Below are positions 19,266-29,060 of a stretch of DNA of 64,000 nucleotides, piece after piece. Every line of letters begins with the position of its first letter. Position 1 is the stretch's first letter. Origin of the DNA: Prochlorococcus marinus str. MIT 1013 (lineage in GTDB: Bacteria; Cyanobacteriota; Cyanobacteriia; PCC-6307; Cyanobiaceae); assembly GCF_027359395.1 (NCBI RefSeq), contig NZ_CP114778.1, positions 930,001 through 994,000 of the forward strand, given 5' to 3'. A program made the translations under genes and the position numbers. A model generated the notes under the pieces. The model saw only the letters and a list, made by a program, of their open reading frames with translations. It had not been told where the DNA came from and made no database searches.

Positions 19266-20375
19266 ATGGCAGACCTAGTTATTCTGGTTTTATTTCTTAT
19301 ATCAGGTGCAATCACCGGATGGATTGGAGTGAATTGGTTACCAGAAGAGACTTTAAACCATATTACTAATCTCAAAAATTTAAAAATTGCCCTATCAGGA
19401 TTAACCGCTCTCGTCGGGCTTTTAATAGCATTCCTTTTTCAGCAATTTAGAAATAAATTAACTAAAAGGATAAGAACGATGCCAACAGATCTACTAGTTA
19501 GTAGATCTGTTGGCATCGTTCTTGGACTTGTCATAGCAACCCTTTTATTAGTTCCTGTACTTCTTCTACCCTTACCAGCTGAATTATTTTTTGTAAAGCC
19601 TATTTTTGCTGTACTTAGCAACATTTTTTTTGGAGTTCTTGGATATAACCTTGCCGATGTTCACGGTCGAACCGTTTTACGTCTGTTCAATCCCAATAGC
19701 ACTGAATCTTTGTTAATGGCAGATGGGATTCTTACTCCAGCCAGTGCAAAAGTTTTAGATACCAGCGTGATAATTGATGGTCGTATTCAGTCCCTCCTAA
19801 GATTTGGGCTAATAGAAGGTCAAATAATCGTAGCCCAGTCAGTTATGGATGAGCTACAAAAATTAGCTGATTCAAGTAACAATGAAAAAAGAGGAAAAGG
19901 GAGGAGAGGTCTAAAATTACTCAACCAACTAAGAGAAAGTTATGGAAGAAGATTAGTTATCAACAGTACAAAATATGAAGGAGAAGGGACTGATGAAATT
20001 CTTTTAAAGTTAACCTCAGATATTTCAGGAATATTAATCACAGTCGATTACAACTTATCTCAAGTGGCTCTAGTCCAAGAAATCAAAGTTCTCAACTTAA
20101 GCGATTTAGTACTTGCAGTTAGGCCTGAAGTTCAACCTGGTGAGAAGTTAAATTTAAAAGTTGTTAGAGAAGGTAAGGAAAACTCACAAGGTATTGCCTA
20201 TCTTGAAGATGGCACAATGGTTGTTATTGAGGAGGGTCTCCAATGGATCGGTAAAAGAATAGAAGTAGTTGTGACTGGAGCATTACAAACACCAACAGGC
20301 AGAATGGTTTTTAGTAAAGCTTCAAATGATCAGCCACCGAACAAATTTGAAAAAACAAAAGCATCTCAAGGCTAG
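19266..20375 (+). CDS. PIN/TRAM-domain integral membrane protein (YacL type)
   Basis: Several membrane helices fill the first 150 residues (about 3-22, 40-60, 86-105, 112-135), followed by a PIN nuclease-like domain starting VLDTSVIIDGRIQ (about 160) with acidic residues of the PIN site, and a C-terminal TRAM RNA-binding domain (about 295-350). The family is common in cyanobacteria and Gram-positives; its target is not known. The coding sequence contains a 52-bp near-perfect palindrome at residues 69-86. It is divergent from hemW, with 108 bases between starts. Confidence 0.9.
   Translation: MADLVILVLFLISGAITGWIGVNWLPEETLNHITNLKNLKIALSGLTALVGLLIAFLFQQFRNKLTKRIRTMPTDLLVSRSVGIVLGLVIATLLLVPVLLLPLPAELFFVKPIFAVLSNIFFGVLGYNLADVHGRTVLRLFNPNSTESLLMADGILTPASAKVLDTSVIIDGRIQSLLRFGLIEGQIIVAQSVMDELQKLADSSNNEKRGKGRRGLKLLNQLRESYGRRLVINSTKYEGEGTDEILLKLTSDISGILITVDYNLSQVALVQEIKVLNLSDLVLAVRPEVQPGEKLNLKVVREGKENSQGIAYLEDGTMVVIEEGLQWIGKRIEVVVTGALQTPTGRMVFSKASNDQPPNKFEKTKASQG
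19472..19523. repeat. 52-bp near-perfect palindrome inside the PIN/TRAM gene
   Basis: Bases 19472-19496 and 19499-19523 are exact 25-base reverse complements separated by GT, so 25 of 26 symmetric pairs match. It encodes the loop after the second helix and start of the next (MPTDLLVSRSVGIVL). Both strands read a similar peptide through it. Such a long cruciform-capable sequence in an AT-rich conserved gene is unusual. Confidence 0.95.
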
Positions 20376-20414
20376 ATCTAGCTAGGCTCAAATCCAATAG
20401 GACTTCACTTCATA

Positions 20415-21089
20415 ATGACCACATCTGCTCCGTATTATGGCGATTCTGCCGTAATGAGAACTCCGCCACCTGATTTACCATCACTTCTTCTAAAAGAAAG
20501 GATAGTTTATTTAGGCTTGCCACTATTTTCCGATGATGATGCCAAAAGGCAACTCGGAATGGATGTAACTGAACTAATTATTGCCCAACTTCTTTTTCTG
20601 GAATTTGATAATTCTGAGAAACCTATTTATTTTTACATTAACTCAACTGGAACAAGCTGGTACACAGGAGATGCAATCGGATTTGAAACTGAAGCCTTTG
20701 CAATCTGCGACACTCTAAGATACGTAAAACCCCCAGTCCATACCATTTGCATAGGGCAAGCCATGGGGACCGCTGCAGTAATACTCTCGGCTGGGACAAA
20801 AGGGCAACGCGCGGCATTACCACATGCATCAATTGTTCTTCATCAGCCTAGAAGTGGTGCTCAAGGCCAAGCAACTGATATTCAAATCAGAGCGAATGAG
20901 GTCATTCACAACAAGAAAGCAATGCTAGAAATCCTTAGTCATAACACTGGAAGATCAGTAGATCAATTATCCAAAGACTCAGATCGAATGAGTTATCTAA
21001 ACCCACATGAAGCAGTAGATTATGGGATTATAGATCGTGTTCTTACGAGTAGAAAAGACTTGCCAAGCGAGAGAGTTTTGCCCAAATAA
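20415..21089 (+). CDS. clpR: ClpR, non-catalytic ClpP paralogue
   Basis: A ClpP-fold subunit that forms a mixed ring with a catalytic ClpP. The site that holds the nucleophile Ser in ClpP (ASMGA) reads QAMGTA here, so the Ser is missing, while the His region (IVLHQPRSG) is kept. That pattern, and being followed 59 bases later by an active clpP, fits the cyanobacterial clpR-clpP3 pair that works with a Clp/Hsp100 ATPase. Length is 224 residues with an extended N-terminus. Confidence 0.9.
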   Translation: MTTSAPYYGDSAVMRTPPPDLPSLLLKERIVYLGLPLFSDDDAKRQLGMDVTELIIAQLLFLEFDNSEKPIYFYINSTGTSWYTGDAIGFETEAFAICDTLRYVKPPVHTICIGQAMGTAAVILSAGTKGQRAALPHASIVLHQPRSGAQGQATDIQIRANEVIHNKKAMLEILSHNTGRSVDQLSKDSDRMSYLNPHEAVDYGIIDRVLTSRKDLPSERVLPK

Positions 21090-21148
21090 TCGAATAATTT
21101 TTCCAATTTTTTAATCATTAACATCAATTACTCAACATTAAATTAGCC

Positions 21149-21751
21149 ATGCCTATCGGTACTCCAAGCGTTCCATACCGTCTTCCAGGAAGTCAATTCG
21201 AAAGATGGGTTGATATATATACAAGACTTGGTGCGGAGAGAATTCTATTTCTTGGTCAAGAAGTAAATGACGGCATTGCAAATAGCCTCGTAGCACAAAT
21301 GCTTTATCTTGATTCTGAAGACAGTAGTAAGCCGATCTATTTGTATATCAATAGTCCTGGAGGCTCCGTAACAGCGGGTTTAGCCATCTATGACACTATG
21401 AAATATGTAAAAAGTGACGTGGTAACCATTTGTGTTGGTTTAGCGGCCTCAATGGGTGCTTTTTTACTCTCTGCAGGAACAAAAGGTAAAAGGCTTGCAC
21501 TACCCCATAGCAGAATCATGATCCACCAGCCACTAGGTGGTACTGCTCAAAGACAAGCGAGTGACATAGAAATTGAAGCACGAGAGATTCTTAGAATAAA
21601 AGAAATGCTCAATAAATCCATGGCAGAGATGACGGGACAAACATATGAAAAGATAGAAAAAGATACTGATCGTGATTACTTTTTGAGCGCGGAAGAAGCA
21701 AAAGTCTATGGCCTAATCGATCGAGTGATAACCCATCCAAGCGAAAGTTAA
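21149..21751 (+). CDS. clpP: ATP-dependent Clp protease proteolytic subunit
   Basis: Serine peptidase subunit of the Clp protease. The Ser is in [11 protein letters not shown], the His in [10 protein letters not shown] and the Asp in [13 protein letters not shown]. Length of 200 residues is typical of mature ClpP with little leader. Follows clpR on the same strand, so it is best read as the active partner (ClpP3 type) of a mixed ClpP/R ring. Confidence 0.95.
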   Translation: MPIGTPSVPYRLPGSQFERWVDIYTRLGAERILFLGQEVNDGIANSLVAQMLYLDSEDSSKPIYLYINSPGGSVTAGLAIYDTMKYVKSDVVTICVGLAASMGAFLLSAGTKGKRLALPHSRIMIHQPLGGTAQRQASDIEIEAREILRIKEMLNKSMAEMTGQTYEKIEKDTDRDYFLSAEEAKVYGLIDRVITHPSES

Positions 21752-21810
21752 GATGAGAAATTTGTTGTTCTTATTAATTAAATTGTCTTGATAGTCAAAA
21801 AAATATATCA

Positions 21811-22868
<1,058 letters not shown>

Positions 22869-22876
22869 GACTAAAA

Positions 22877-23890
22877 ATCATTTTTTTAATTTTAGTTGCA
22901 GTTATTCTTGACCTTTTAATAGGTGATCCCAAAAGCTTGCCACACCCAGTCCAATTCATGGGTTGGATTATTAGTTTTTTGAAAGGATTAACTGAGGGAA
23001 TTAAGAAAGAAAATAAATCAAAGTTATATATTGGAGGCTTAATAATTACACTTATGGTCGTATCATTAAGTGGAATTTCTGGATGGATTATAGAAAGATT
23101 ATTTTTATTTTTTGATACAAAAAATCCTATATTAAGTACATTAATTTTTGCTTTTGTTTTAAGTAGTTCGCTTGCATCAAGAAGTCTAAATAAAAGTATA
23201 TTAGAAATTTTAAATTTAATAAGCAAAGAAATTCATAGTGAAAATTTACGTGATTTGAGACAAAAATTATGTCTTATAGTTGGTAGAGATGTTGAGAATT
23301 TAGATACTAATGAGATTCTTAGAGCCGCAGCGGAGACAGCAAGTGAAAATTCTGTGGATGGCATTTTTGCGCCATTATTTTGGATGTTTTTAGGAACTAT
23401 TTTCTGGGAATTCAATCAATCTATGCCTGGGCCATTAGCAATGGCATGGATCTTTAAATCATCTAGCACTATTGATTCAATGCTTGGATACAAAGAGGGA
23501 AAATTAAAGTGGCTTGGCTTTACCGGTGCGAAGCTGGATGATCTAATGGTATGGATTCCTTCAAGGATTGTATTAATTACGCTTCCTTTTTGTTGTAAGA
23601 CAAATCAATCAATTTACAAAACAATAAGGGATTCCTGGAAAGATGGAATTGTTGATTCTTCTCCAAACTCAGGTATTTCCGAAGCAATATTTGCTTATTG
23701 TGCTGAAGTAAGAATGGGAGGAGTAAACTATTATAAAGGCGTGAAAAAAATAAAACCCATAATTGCAAAGTCCTATCCAATAGCAAGTATAAATTCTGTC
23801 AAAAAGATACTTAATTTGAGTCTTAGACTTCAACTTGCCTGGCTATTAGGTTTTTCCTTAATAATGAAATTAATTAATTTATTAATTTAA
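22877..23890 (+). CDS. cobD: Cobalamin biosynthesis protein CobD/CbiB
   Basis: Membrane enzyme that attaches aminopropanol (or its phosphate) to adenosylcobyric acid to make adenosylcobinamide. Conserved N-terminal motif LDLLIGDPKSLPHPVQFMGW, then AAAETASENSVDGIFAPLFW and helices. The first usual start codon in frame is TTG 22937, but the conserved DLLIGDP motif and first helix lie upstream of it. The frame is open from 22865 without ATG, GTG or TTG, so I place the start at ATC/ATT near 22877, directly after ilvC. The end overlaps the convergent sugar transferase by four bases. Confidence 0.8.
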   Translation: MIFLILVAVILDLLIGDPKSLPHPVQFMGWIISFLKGLTEGIKKENKSKLYIGGLIITLMVVSLSGISGWIIERLFLFFDTKNPILSTLIFAFVLSSSLASRSLNKSILEILNLISKEIHSENLRDLRQKLCLIVGRDVENLDTNEILRAAAETASENSVDGIFAPLFWMFLGTIFWEFNQSMPGPLAMAWIFKSSSTIDSMLGYKEGKLKWLGFTGAKLDDLMVWIPSRIVLITLPFCCKTNQSIYKTIRDSWKDGIVDSSPNSGISEAIFAYCAEVRMGGVNYYKGVKKIKPIIAKSYPIASINSVKKILNLSLRLQLAWLLGFSLIMKLINLLI

Positions 23891-24639
23891 AAAGCACCTC
23901 TATCCATTGGAAAAAGTAAAACACCTAATGTAAGAATAATTATTTCTAAGTCAAGTATGAAATTTCTATTTCTTGCATATAACAAATCCAATTCAACCCT
24001 TTTTTTGTAACTAAGGTTATTTCTACCACTTACCTGCCATAATCCGGTCAGTCCTGGTCTCACAGATATAACTTCTTCCATAAAAAGACTATATTTGTTA
24101 ATCTCATTACTAACAATTGGTCTTGGCCCAACGACACTCATTTCCCCTTTTAAAACATTAAAGAATTGAGGTAATTCATCCAGACTAGATCGTCGAAGAA
24201 ATCTACCTAATTTTGTTACCCTAGGATCCTGACGTAATTTAAAATCTTTTTCAAATTCCTTTCTCATAAGAGGATATTTCTCTAATAAATTTGGTAGTAA
24301 TTCATCAGCATTTTTATACATAGTACGAAACTTAATACATCCAAATTCTCTATAATTTCTTCCTACTCTTTTTTGAATATAAAAAACAGAGCCACGAGAA
24401 CTTAACTTTACTAATATGCCAATAAAAATAAATATTGGTGATCCTAAAATTAAAACCAGCAAAGAAAAAATAACATCCCCTATCCTTTTTAATGTGCGTC
24501 CATATCGACTCTGATTTCTTATTATTTCTACAGCAGGCAAAGAAGAAGGTTCTTTCGAGATAACTTCAAAAGGAATTATTGGAGATCCTTTACGGAACTC
24601 AGACCATCGTAATAAAGATTTTCTAGGATTAGTTTGCAC
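23887..24639 (-). CDS. Undecaprenyl-phosphate sugar phosphotransferase (priming glycosyltransferase)
   Basis: Starts exopolysaccharide or O-antigen units by moving a sugar phosphate to the lipid carrier. It is the short form: one membrane segment (about 55-75) and the catalytic domain. Motifs KRIGDVIFSLLVLI, FGCIKFRTM, LRRSSLDELPQFFNVLKGEM, SVVGPRP and VRPGLTGLWQVSGRN are those of the bacterial sugar transferase family. Start is GTG at 24639. It follows a group-1 glycosyltransferase on the same strand, 67 bases apart, so both may serve one polymer. Confidence 0.9.
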   Translation of the reverse strand: MQTNPRKSLLRWSEFRKGSPIIPFEVISKEPSSLPAVEIIRNQSRYGRTLKRIGDVIFSLLVLILGSPIFIFIGILVKLSSRGSVFYIQKRVGRNYREFGCIKFRTMYKNADELLPNLLEKYPLMRKEFEKDFKLRQDPRVTKLGRFLRRSSLDELPQFFNVLKGEMSVVGPRPIVSNEINKYSLFMEEVISVRPGLTGLWQVSGRNNLSYKKRVELDLLYARNRNFILDLEIIILTLGVLLFPMDRGAF

Positions 24640-24706
24640 AGATTATTGAGTTAGTAAGCTCAAGACTGCAATAAAATCACACCATACTTAATAAAGATTT
24701 TCTTGA

Positions 24707-25924
24707 TCAAGGCCTAAGGTCACTAGTGTCAATGTCACAAGAATTAAGATGCTCATTCCAAGCTCTATTTATGGTTTTCTCAAATCTAAATTTAAATGAA
24801 TCCTGAGAAAAAGAATTAGCCCAATCTCTAATTAACTCAGGATTTAAATCTTTCCACAGTTGCTTTTCCTTAAAATATTCGACGGCTTCAACCAAAGACT
24901 TCACTGTCTGATCAGGGAACAAGAGACCAGTTGCTATTTTATTCGATTTAGAGTTAAAGCATTTAACTGTATCTAGGACCCCACCTTTACCAAAAGCTAT
25001 GACAGGAGCCCCCGAAGCCATTGCTTCCACAGGAGCGATTCCAAAATCCTCAATACCCGCATAAACAAAAGCTCTACATTTGCTCATTAGATTTTCAATA
25101 TTCTCCTTACTTTGAAAACCGAGAATTTGAACCGTTGGACCTGCAAGGTCTGTTAAATATGCTTTTTCAACTCCGTCTCCAACAACAATTAATGGCAATT
25201 TGAGCCTATTAAAAGCTCTCACAAGTAAATCAACCCTTTTATTAGGAACCAATCTGCAGACACTTAAATAGAAATCTTCTCGAGGCAAATTCCAATCGAA
25301 ACGATTGACATTAACGGGCGGGTGTAAAACCTCAGAGCGCCTTCTCCAGTATTTCCAAATCCTTTTTGCCGTAAAATTAGAATTTGCAATTAAGTAGTCA
25401 ACTCTTGAGCTGCTTAGTTGATCCCATTGTCTCAAACTATGCAATTGCCATCTAATTAATGGTCCTAACCCTATTCTTCTTAAAAAAGATCGTTTCAAAT
25501 ATATATTCATCTGATCCCAAGCGTATCTGACAGGTGTATGTACATAACAAATATGAAGTTGATCAGGTGACGTCAAAATGCCCTTTGCCACAAGATGACT
25601 ACTGCTTATAACCAATGGATATCCTGCTAGATCAAGTTGCTCAATTGCAAAAGGCAAAAGGGGTAAATATTTTTGAACATGTGAGATCCCGAATGGTAAT
25701 TTTTGAATAAAGCTAGTTCTTACTTTTCTATTTAATAACCAGCTAGTTTTTGGTAAATTTCCTTCATTAACTAAAGAAAAAAGTTCTGGCTGTGAAGAGA
25801 TTTCAGTCAACAAGTCATCGATCACCTGAACAACATTCTCGGCACCACCTGTTGATCTTGGAGTAAACCATTCATGTACTAATGCGATATTCCTTGGAAG
25901 ATCTAAACATGAATTTACACTCAA
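24707..25924 (-). CDS. Glycosyltransferase, GT4 family
   Basis: Retaining GT-B glycosyltransferase that transfers a sugar from a nucleotide donor. N-terminal ALVHEWFTPRSTGGAENVV is the acceptor-domain Gly loop; C-terminal motifs are VCRLVPNKRVDLLVRAF and AGIEDFGIAPVEAMASGAPV (EX7E). Donor and acceptor are unknown. Start is TTG at 25924. Together with the adjacent priming transferase it points to a surface polysaccharide. Confidence 0.88.
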   Translation of the reverse strand: MSVNSCLDLPRNIALVHEWFTPRSTGGAENVVQVIDDLLTEISSQPELFSLVNEGNLPKTSWLLNRKVRTSFIQKLPFGISHVQKYLPLLPFAIEQLDLAGYPLVISSSHLVAKGILTSPDQLHICYVHTPVRYAWDQMNIYLKRSFLRRIGLGPLIRWQLHSLRQWDQLSSSRVDYLIANSNFTAKRIWKYWRRRSEVLHPPVNVNRFDWNLPREDFYLSVCRLVPNKRVDLLVRAFNRLKLPLIVVGDGVEKAYLTDLAGPTVQILGFQSKENIENLMSKCRAFVYAGIEDFGIAPVEAMASGAPVIAFGKGGVLDTVKCFNSKSNKIATGLLFPDQTVKSLVEAVEYFKEKQLWKDLNPELIRDWANSFSQDSFKFRFEKTINRAWNEHLNSCDIDTSDLRP

Positions 25925-26057
25925 AGTAAAACCTTAAATCCTAAAATTAATTTTATTTTATTACAACTTAGATAGTATGACAATAGAATATCAAATCATC
26001 AATTATTTAAACCTTAATTATTTTTGATTCAGCTCTTTGACTTACTCAAGAATCTGT

Positions 26058-26510
26058 CTAAAAAGAGATAGTTGCTTTATCTATATATGATATTAATGGA
26101 TCATAAAAGTTATGAAATAAACTACCACTAAAAGAAAACAAGTAAACAAAACCACTCAAGAATCCTAGAAAAACAAAGTATCTAACATAGCCACTTCTTC
26201 TTTTTAACTTAGCAACTGAAAAAAGCATAATCAATAAGAAAAGGAAACCTATTGATTCGGCTACTAAAAGTGCTGGTCTATCAACAACCAACTCAAAGTT
26301 GCCCCCAAAAATAAGATCATGTCCTGCTATATTTTCTTTAAATAAAATAAAGTTGATTAGCTCAGAGAAACCAAGACTGGCAATAAGAGAATAAGATACA
26401 GGCTTTGTAAGCCTATTCATTGTCTTGCTAAAGCTCAATAAGAGCACCGCGATAAAAATAGATGTAATTATTGGTAGCCCAGGGATTAGCCAAGTAAGAT
26501 TTAATAACAT
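26058..26510 (-). CDS. NdhF/NuoL N-terminal-like small membrane protein
   Basis: A 150-residue protein with about four hydrophobic segments. The order WLIPGLPII, SFSKTMNRLTKPVSY, a stretch ending VDRP, then SGYVRYFVFLGFLSG resembles the first 130 or so residues of NDH-1 subunit NdhF, but the sequence stops where NdhF would continue for 500 more residues. No remnant of the rest is visible next to it. It could be a small NDH-1-associated protein or a decayed paralogue; the frame is intact with an ATG start, which favours a working gene. Confidence 0.65.
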   Translation of the reverse strand: MLLNLTWLIPGLPIITSIFIAVLLLSFSKTMNRLTKPVSYSLIASLGFSELINFILFKENIAGHDLIFGGNFELVVDRPALLVAESIGFLFLLIMLFSVAKLKRRSGYVRYFVFLGFLSGFVYLFSFSGSLFHNFYDPLISYIDKATISF

Positions 26511-26986
26511 AGTTATAAAACAAGCTTTATTTTATATGCAACTATAAGTTTTTTCATAGGGTCTGGAAGACAAAACATGAAAATCGAGTTGAATTTACAA
26601 CAATCCTAATCGAAAAACCTCTATTCATTACACAAAAACATTTAATATTTTTCTAGCAAGGAACTGTGGTAAAAACAAGCCCTCAATTAATAGTCAAACA
26701 AAACTTAATAAGGGAATAATAAAAATTTTAATTTTGATATAACTCTTTTGTTTCTTGATATAGAAAAACATATAAATTTCTAAATATATAGATTATATGT
26801 AATTCAATTTCAATTATTAAACTTAAAAATTTTTACTTATTATTTTTTAATTAAGGTTGCTTACCAAATAAAAGCAAAAGTAATTCACTATAAACAGTCT
26901 AAACAAATTGCTAAATCTCAAAGAAAAACGAAGTTCTAACAAAAAACCCTTATAGTTTAAAGATATAACTATGTTTTAAATTCAAA
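26511..26986. other. AT-rich intergenic region before the Hli gene
   Basis: 476 bases with no convincing gene. It separates the divergent NdhF-like gene and the Hli gene and is presumably the promoter region of both. I see A/T tracts but no clear HLR1 or NtcA-type box, repeat or RNA gene. Confidence 0.5.
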
Positions 26987-27280
26987 ATGTCTGAGATTGA
27001 TTCAAAGGTCAATAATCAAAGTATCAATTCAGATCTAGATGATACAGAAACAATTGAACCTAAAAATGATCCAAAACCAATTGATCAAAGTCAAAACCTC
27101 AATTCATATCCTAAATGGATAAACAATAAAGGCGAAGAGGTAAAACAAGTTTTTGGTTTTAATGAAAATGCTGAACTTGTTAATGCCAGAGTAGCTATGA
27201 TAGGTTTTTTAATGCTCATACTTACTGAATTGGCTTTTGGTGGCGAACCAGCAACGCTGAAAATTTTTGGAATCAACTAG
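26987..27280 (+). CDS. High-light-inducible protein (Hli/CAB-ELIP family)
   Basis: A one-helix chlorophyll-binding stress protein that works at thylakoid photosystems. The Hli signature NAELVNARVAMIGFLMLIL is at about 60-78, with the Glu-Asn-Arg trio that binds pigment, followed by TELAFGGEP. The first 50 residues are an acidic, Gln/Asn-rich extension, longer than in minimal Hli proteins. It sits beside small unknown genes and the NdhF-like gene. Confidence 0.92.
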   Translation: MSEIDSKVNNQSINSDLDDTETIEPKNDPKPIDQSQNLNSYPKWINNKGEEVKQVFGFNENAELVNARVAMIGFLMLILTELAFGGEPATLKIFGIN

Positions 27281-27336
27281 AAATCAAATCTTTACATTAT
27301 ATTTATTCCATTAACTTACTTGATTTTTTAAAAGCT

Positions 27337-27549
27337 ATGAATAAAAAAACATTAGTTGGTGTTTCATACGTATCTGCTTGGGTAATTATTTGGGGAACAA
27401 TAGGTTCTCTTATTGATTTTTATTTCCTTCAAAATACATATCTTCCAGGCTCATTAGGACAGTTTTCAACATTTATAATTACAGCTTTGTTCTCTTCAAT
27501 TATTGCTATATATATTTTCCCGACAATAAATGATAAATTTATAAGTTAA
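27337..27549 (+). CDS. Small two-helix membrane protein, unknown
   Basis: A 70-residue protein with two predicted transmembrane helices (about 8-28 and 45-64) and short ends. No family recognised. It starts 56 bases after the Hli gene on the same strand and may be cotranscribed with it. Its end overlaps the next minus-strand gene by four bases. Confidence 0.7.
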   Translation: MNKKTLVGVSYVSAWVIIWGTIGSLIDFYFLQNTYLPGSLGQFSTFIITALFSSIIAIYIFPTINDKFIS

Positions 27550-27785
27550 TAACGATAACGTTCAACAACTTGAGAAGGCTTGTCATTAATTCCTTTTTCA
27601 TAAAGGATCCATTGATTAGTTTCCATATCATGATCACAACCCAAGCCTTCTAATTCAACAGATTTCAATCGTAATTCATAATGACATTGCTGATCAGCTT
27701 CAAAAGCGGATTTATAGCCAGTAAAATAATATAAATATCCAAAAATTATTGCTATTAGAGATATAAACGCAATAATTATCTTCAT
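27546..27785 (-). CDS. Small membrane-anchored protein, unknown
   Basis: A 79-residue protein with an N-terminal hydrophobic segment (about 3-20) and a polar tail containing two Cys (in QQCHYEL and GLGCDHDM) that could pair outside the cytoplasm. Ends ERYRY. No family recognised. A 10-bp inverted repeat lies directly before its start. Confidence 0.65.
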   Translation of the reverse strand: MKIIIAFISLIAIIFGYLYYFTGYKSAFEADQQCHYELRLKSVELEGLGCDHDMETNQWILYEKGINDKPSQVVERYRY

Positions 27786-27786
27786 G

Positions 27787-27820
27787 AAAGCTAATAAATC
27801 ATTGATAACATATTAGCTTT
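27787..27820. repeat. 10-bp inverted repeat beside a start codon
   Basis: Arms 27787-27796 and 27811-27820 are exact complements around a 14-base loop. On the minus strand the hairpin ends one base before the ATG of the 79-residue gene, so it could hide the start. No T-run follows, so it does not look like a terminator for the upstream gene. Confidence 0.5.
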
Positions 27821-27841
27821 TCTCGTAGACAAAAAAGGAAT

Positions 27842-28030
27842 TTATATTTTTTTTTCGTTTACTGTTTCTAAAGGTATCTCACATTCAGTTAAATCTTGAT
27901 CGTTTAAACGGTCCAATATACGAACCATATCAAGTGATGATAGCTCCCCATTGCTTCCCCATTTAAGAGTTGTCTTTCGCTGTTGAGGAATCTTTTTCGC
28001 CTTTTTATCCTGGCTTCTTTTTTGAACCAT
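27842..28030 (-). CDS. Small basic protein, unknown
   Basis: A 62-residue soluble protein with a Lys/Arg-rich first 25 residues and an acidic second half (SLDMVRILDRLNDQDL, then ECEIPLE). No family recognised. It is co-oriented with the neighbours at 27546 and 28206. Charge pattern suggests nucleic-acid or protein contact, which is only a guess. Confidence 0.6.
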   Translation of the reverse strand: MVQKRSQDKKAKKIPQQRKTTLKWGSNGELSSLDMVRILDRLNDQDLTECEIPLETVNEKKI

Positions 28031-28205
28031 TACTACTAAAATGCCTCTAATAAAACATTAAAATATAAAGCTTCCATCCCAGTAATCAAGAAAAAATTCT
28101 TAGTCAAACTTTACTTTTATTTTTTTAATAGTAATATTTTCCTATTTTTAGAAATCGCTTTAACACGTCCTTAATGATTTAAATATTAGGTTGATAAAAC
28201 CACTC

Positions 28206-28478
28206 TTAACGGCCAAAATTATAAACAAACTCTTGAAATGCAGGATTGTAAAAGTAAACAAGTACACTAATAACTAATAAGACATTCAAACCAATTACTA
28301 TTGAACCAATAATAACTCTCTGACGCTTTCCTGGGACTTTATATTTCATGCCAGCTGGCAGGTTAACTAATACATCTGGATCATTAGAAGTTGATTTTTT
28401 AAACTTATTGCCTTTGACCTTATTGGTCTTAGTTGCCTTATCATTAGTTTTTTTGGAATTAAAAGCTTTGGAGCCCAT
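28206..28478 (-). CDS. Conserved single-helix membrane protein, unknown
   Basis: A 90-residue protein: a very basic, Lys/Asn/Ser-rich N-terminus (1-30), a short conserved-looking stretch DPDVLVNLPAGMKYKVPGKR, one transmembrane helix (about 56-78), and a short aromatic tail ending YNFGR. I do not recognise a named family. ATG at 28478. Topology is probably N-terminus in the cytoplasm. Confidence 0.7.
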   Translation of the reverse strand: MGSKAFNSKKTNDKATKTNKVKGNKFKKSTSNDPDVLVNLPAGMKYKVPGKRQRVIIGSIVIGLNVLLVISVLVYFYNPAFQEFVYNFGR

Positions 28479-28625
28479 TTTCTTAGTTAGAAGAATTTCT
28501 TTATCTTTATATTTCTAAGTTTACTTAGGCAAATCAGATAAAAACCTATTTTGTTCTAGTTTTTCACATTAGTTTGTTAACTAAGTCAGAAATCAATAAT
28601 CAAGCGATCAATTTATTGATTATAT

Positions 28626-28952
28626 TTAACAATATTTCTTGATAGAATCAATAATACTTTTGGCTTCCTTTCTTTTGAAATTAGAATCCGTAGCCATTAT
28701 TAAATTCGCCTCTAAACCCAGTAATCTAGTTTGGCAAGAAAACTTTTTATTTTTTGAAGCAATTTTTTGATATTCATTTATTTTAAATAATGCTTCCTTG
28801 CAAAATTTTATATCTCTATAACATATAAATACCAGCTTATCAATTTCCATATAATCTTTGGATTCATTTGCTATCAGTGGATTTATAGGAATAAGCATAG
28901 ATATAAAAAGAGCAGATACGAATTTGATTTTTTCATATAAAAAACTAATCAA
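28626..28952 (-). CDS. Small secreted protein, unknown
   Basis: Choosing TTG at 28952 gives 108 residues, with GGAG eight bases upstream and a signal peptide (about 1-28, cleavage likely after PLIAN). The frame continues up to 29003 but without a good start. The mature part has four Cys (ICYRD, FCKE, FSCQTR and the C-terminal KKYC), which suggests disulfides outside the cytoplasm. No family recognised. Confidence 0.6.
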   Translation of the reverse strand: MISFLYEKIKFVSALFISMLIPINPLIANESKDYMEIDKLVFICYRDIKFCKEALFKINEYQKIASKNKKFSCQTRLLGLEANLIMATDSNFKRKEAKSIIDSIKKYC

Positions 28953-29060
28953 AATATAATCTCCGATAAAATGTGTTGATAATTGTTTAAATATGACTAA
29001 CAATACCTGAGTGAATAAAAAAAATTATTTTTCTTAATCATTAAAATTTTAGATTTTTAC

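Noticed and set aside
19439-19624. Minus-strand frame in the PIN/TRAM gene
   Set aside because: It is a product of the palindrome and the real gene on the plus strand.
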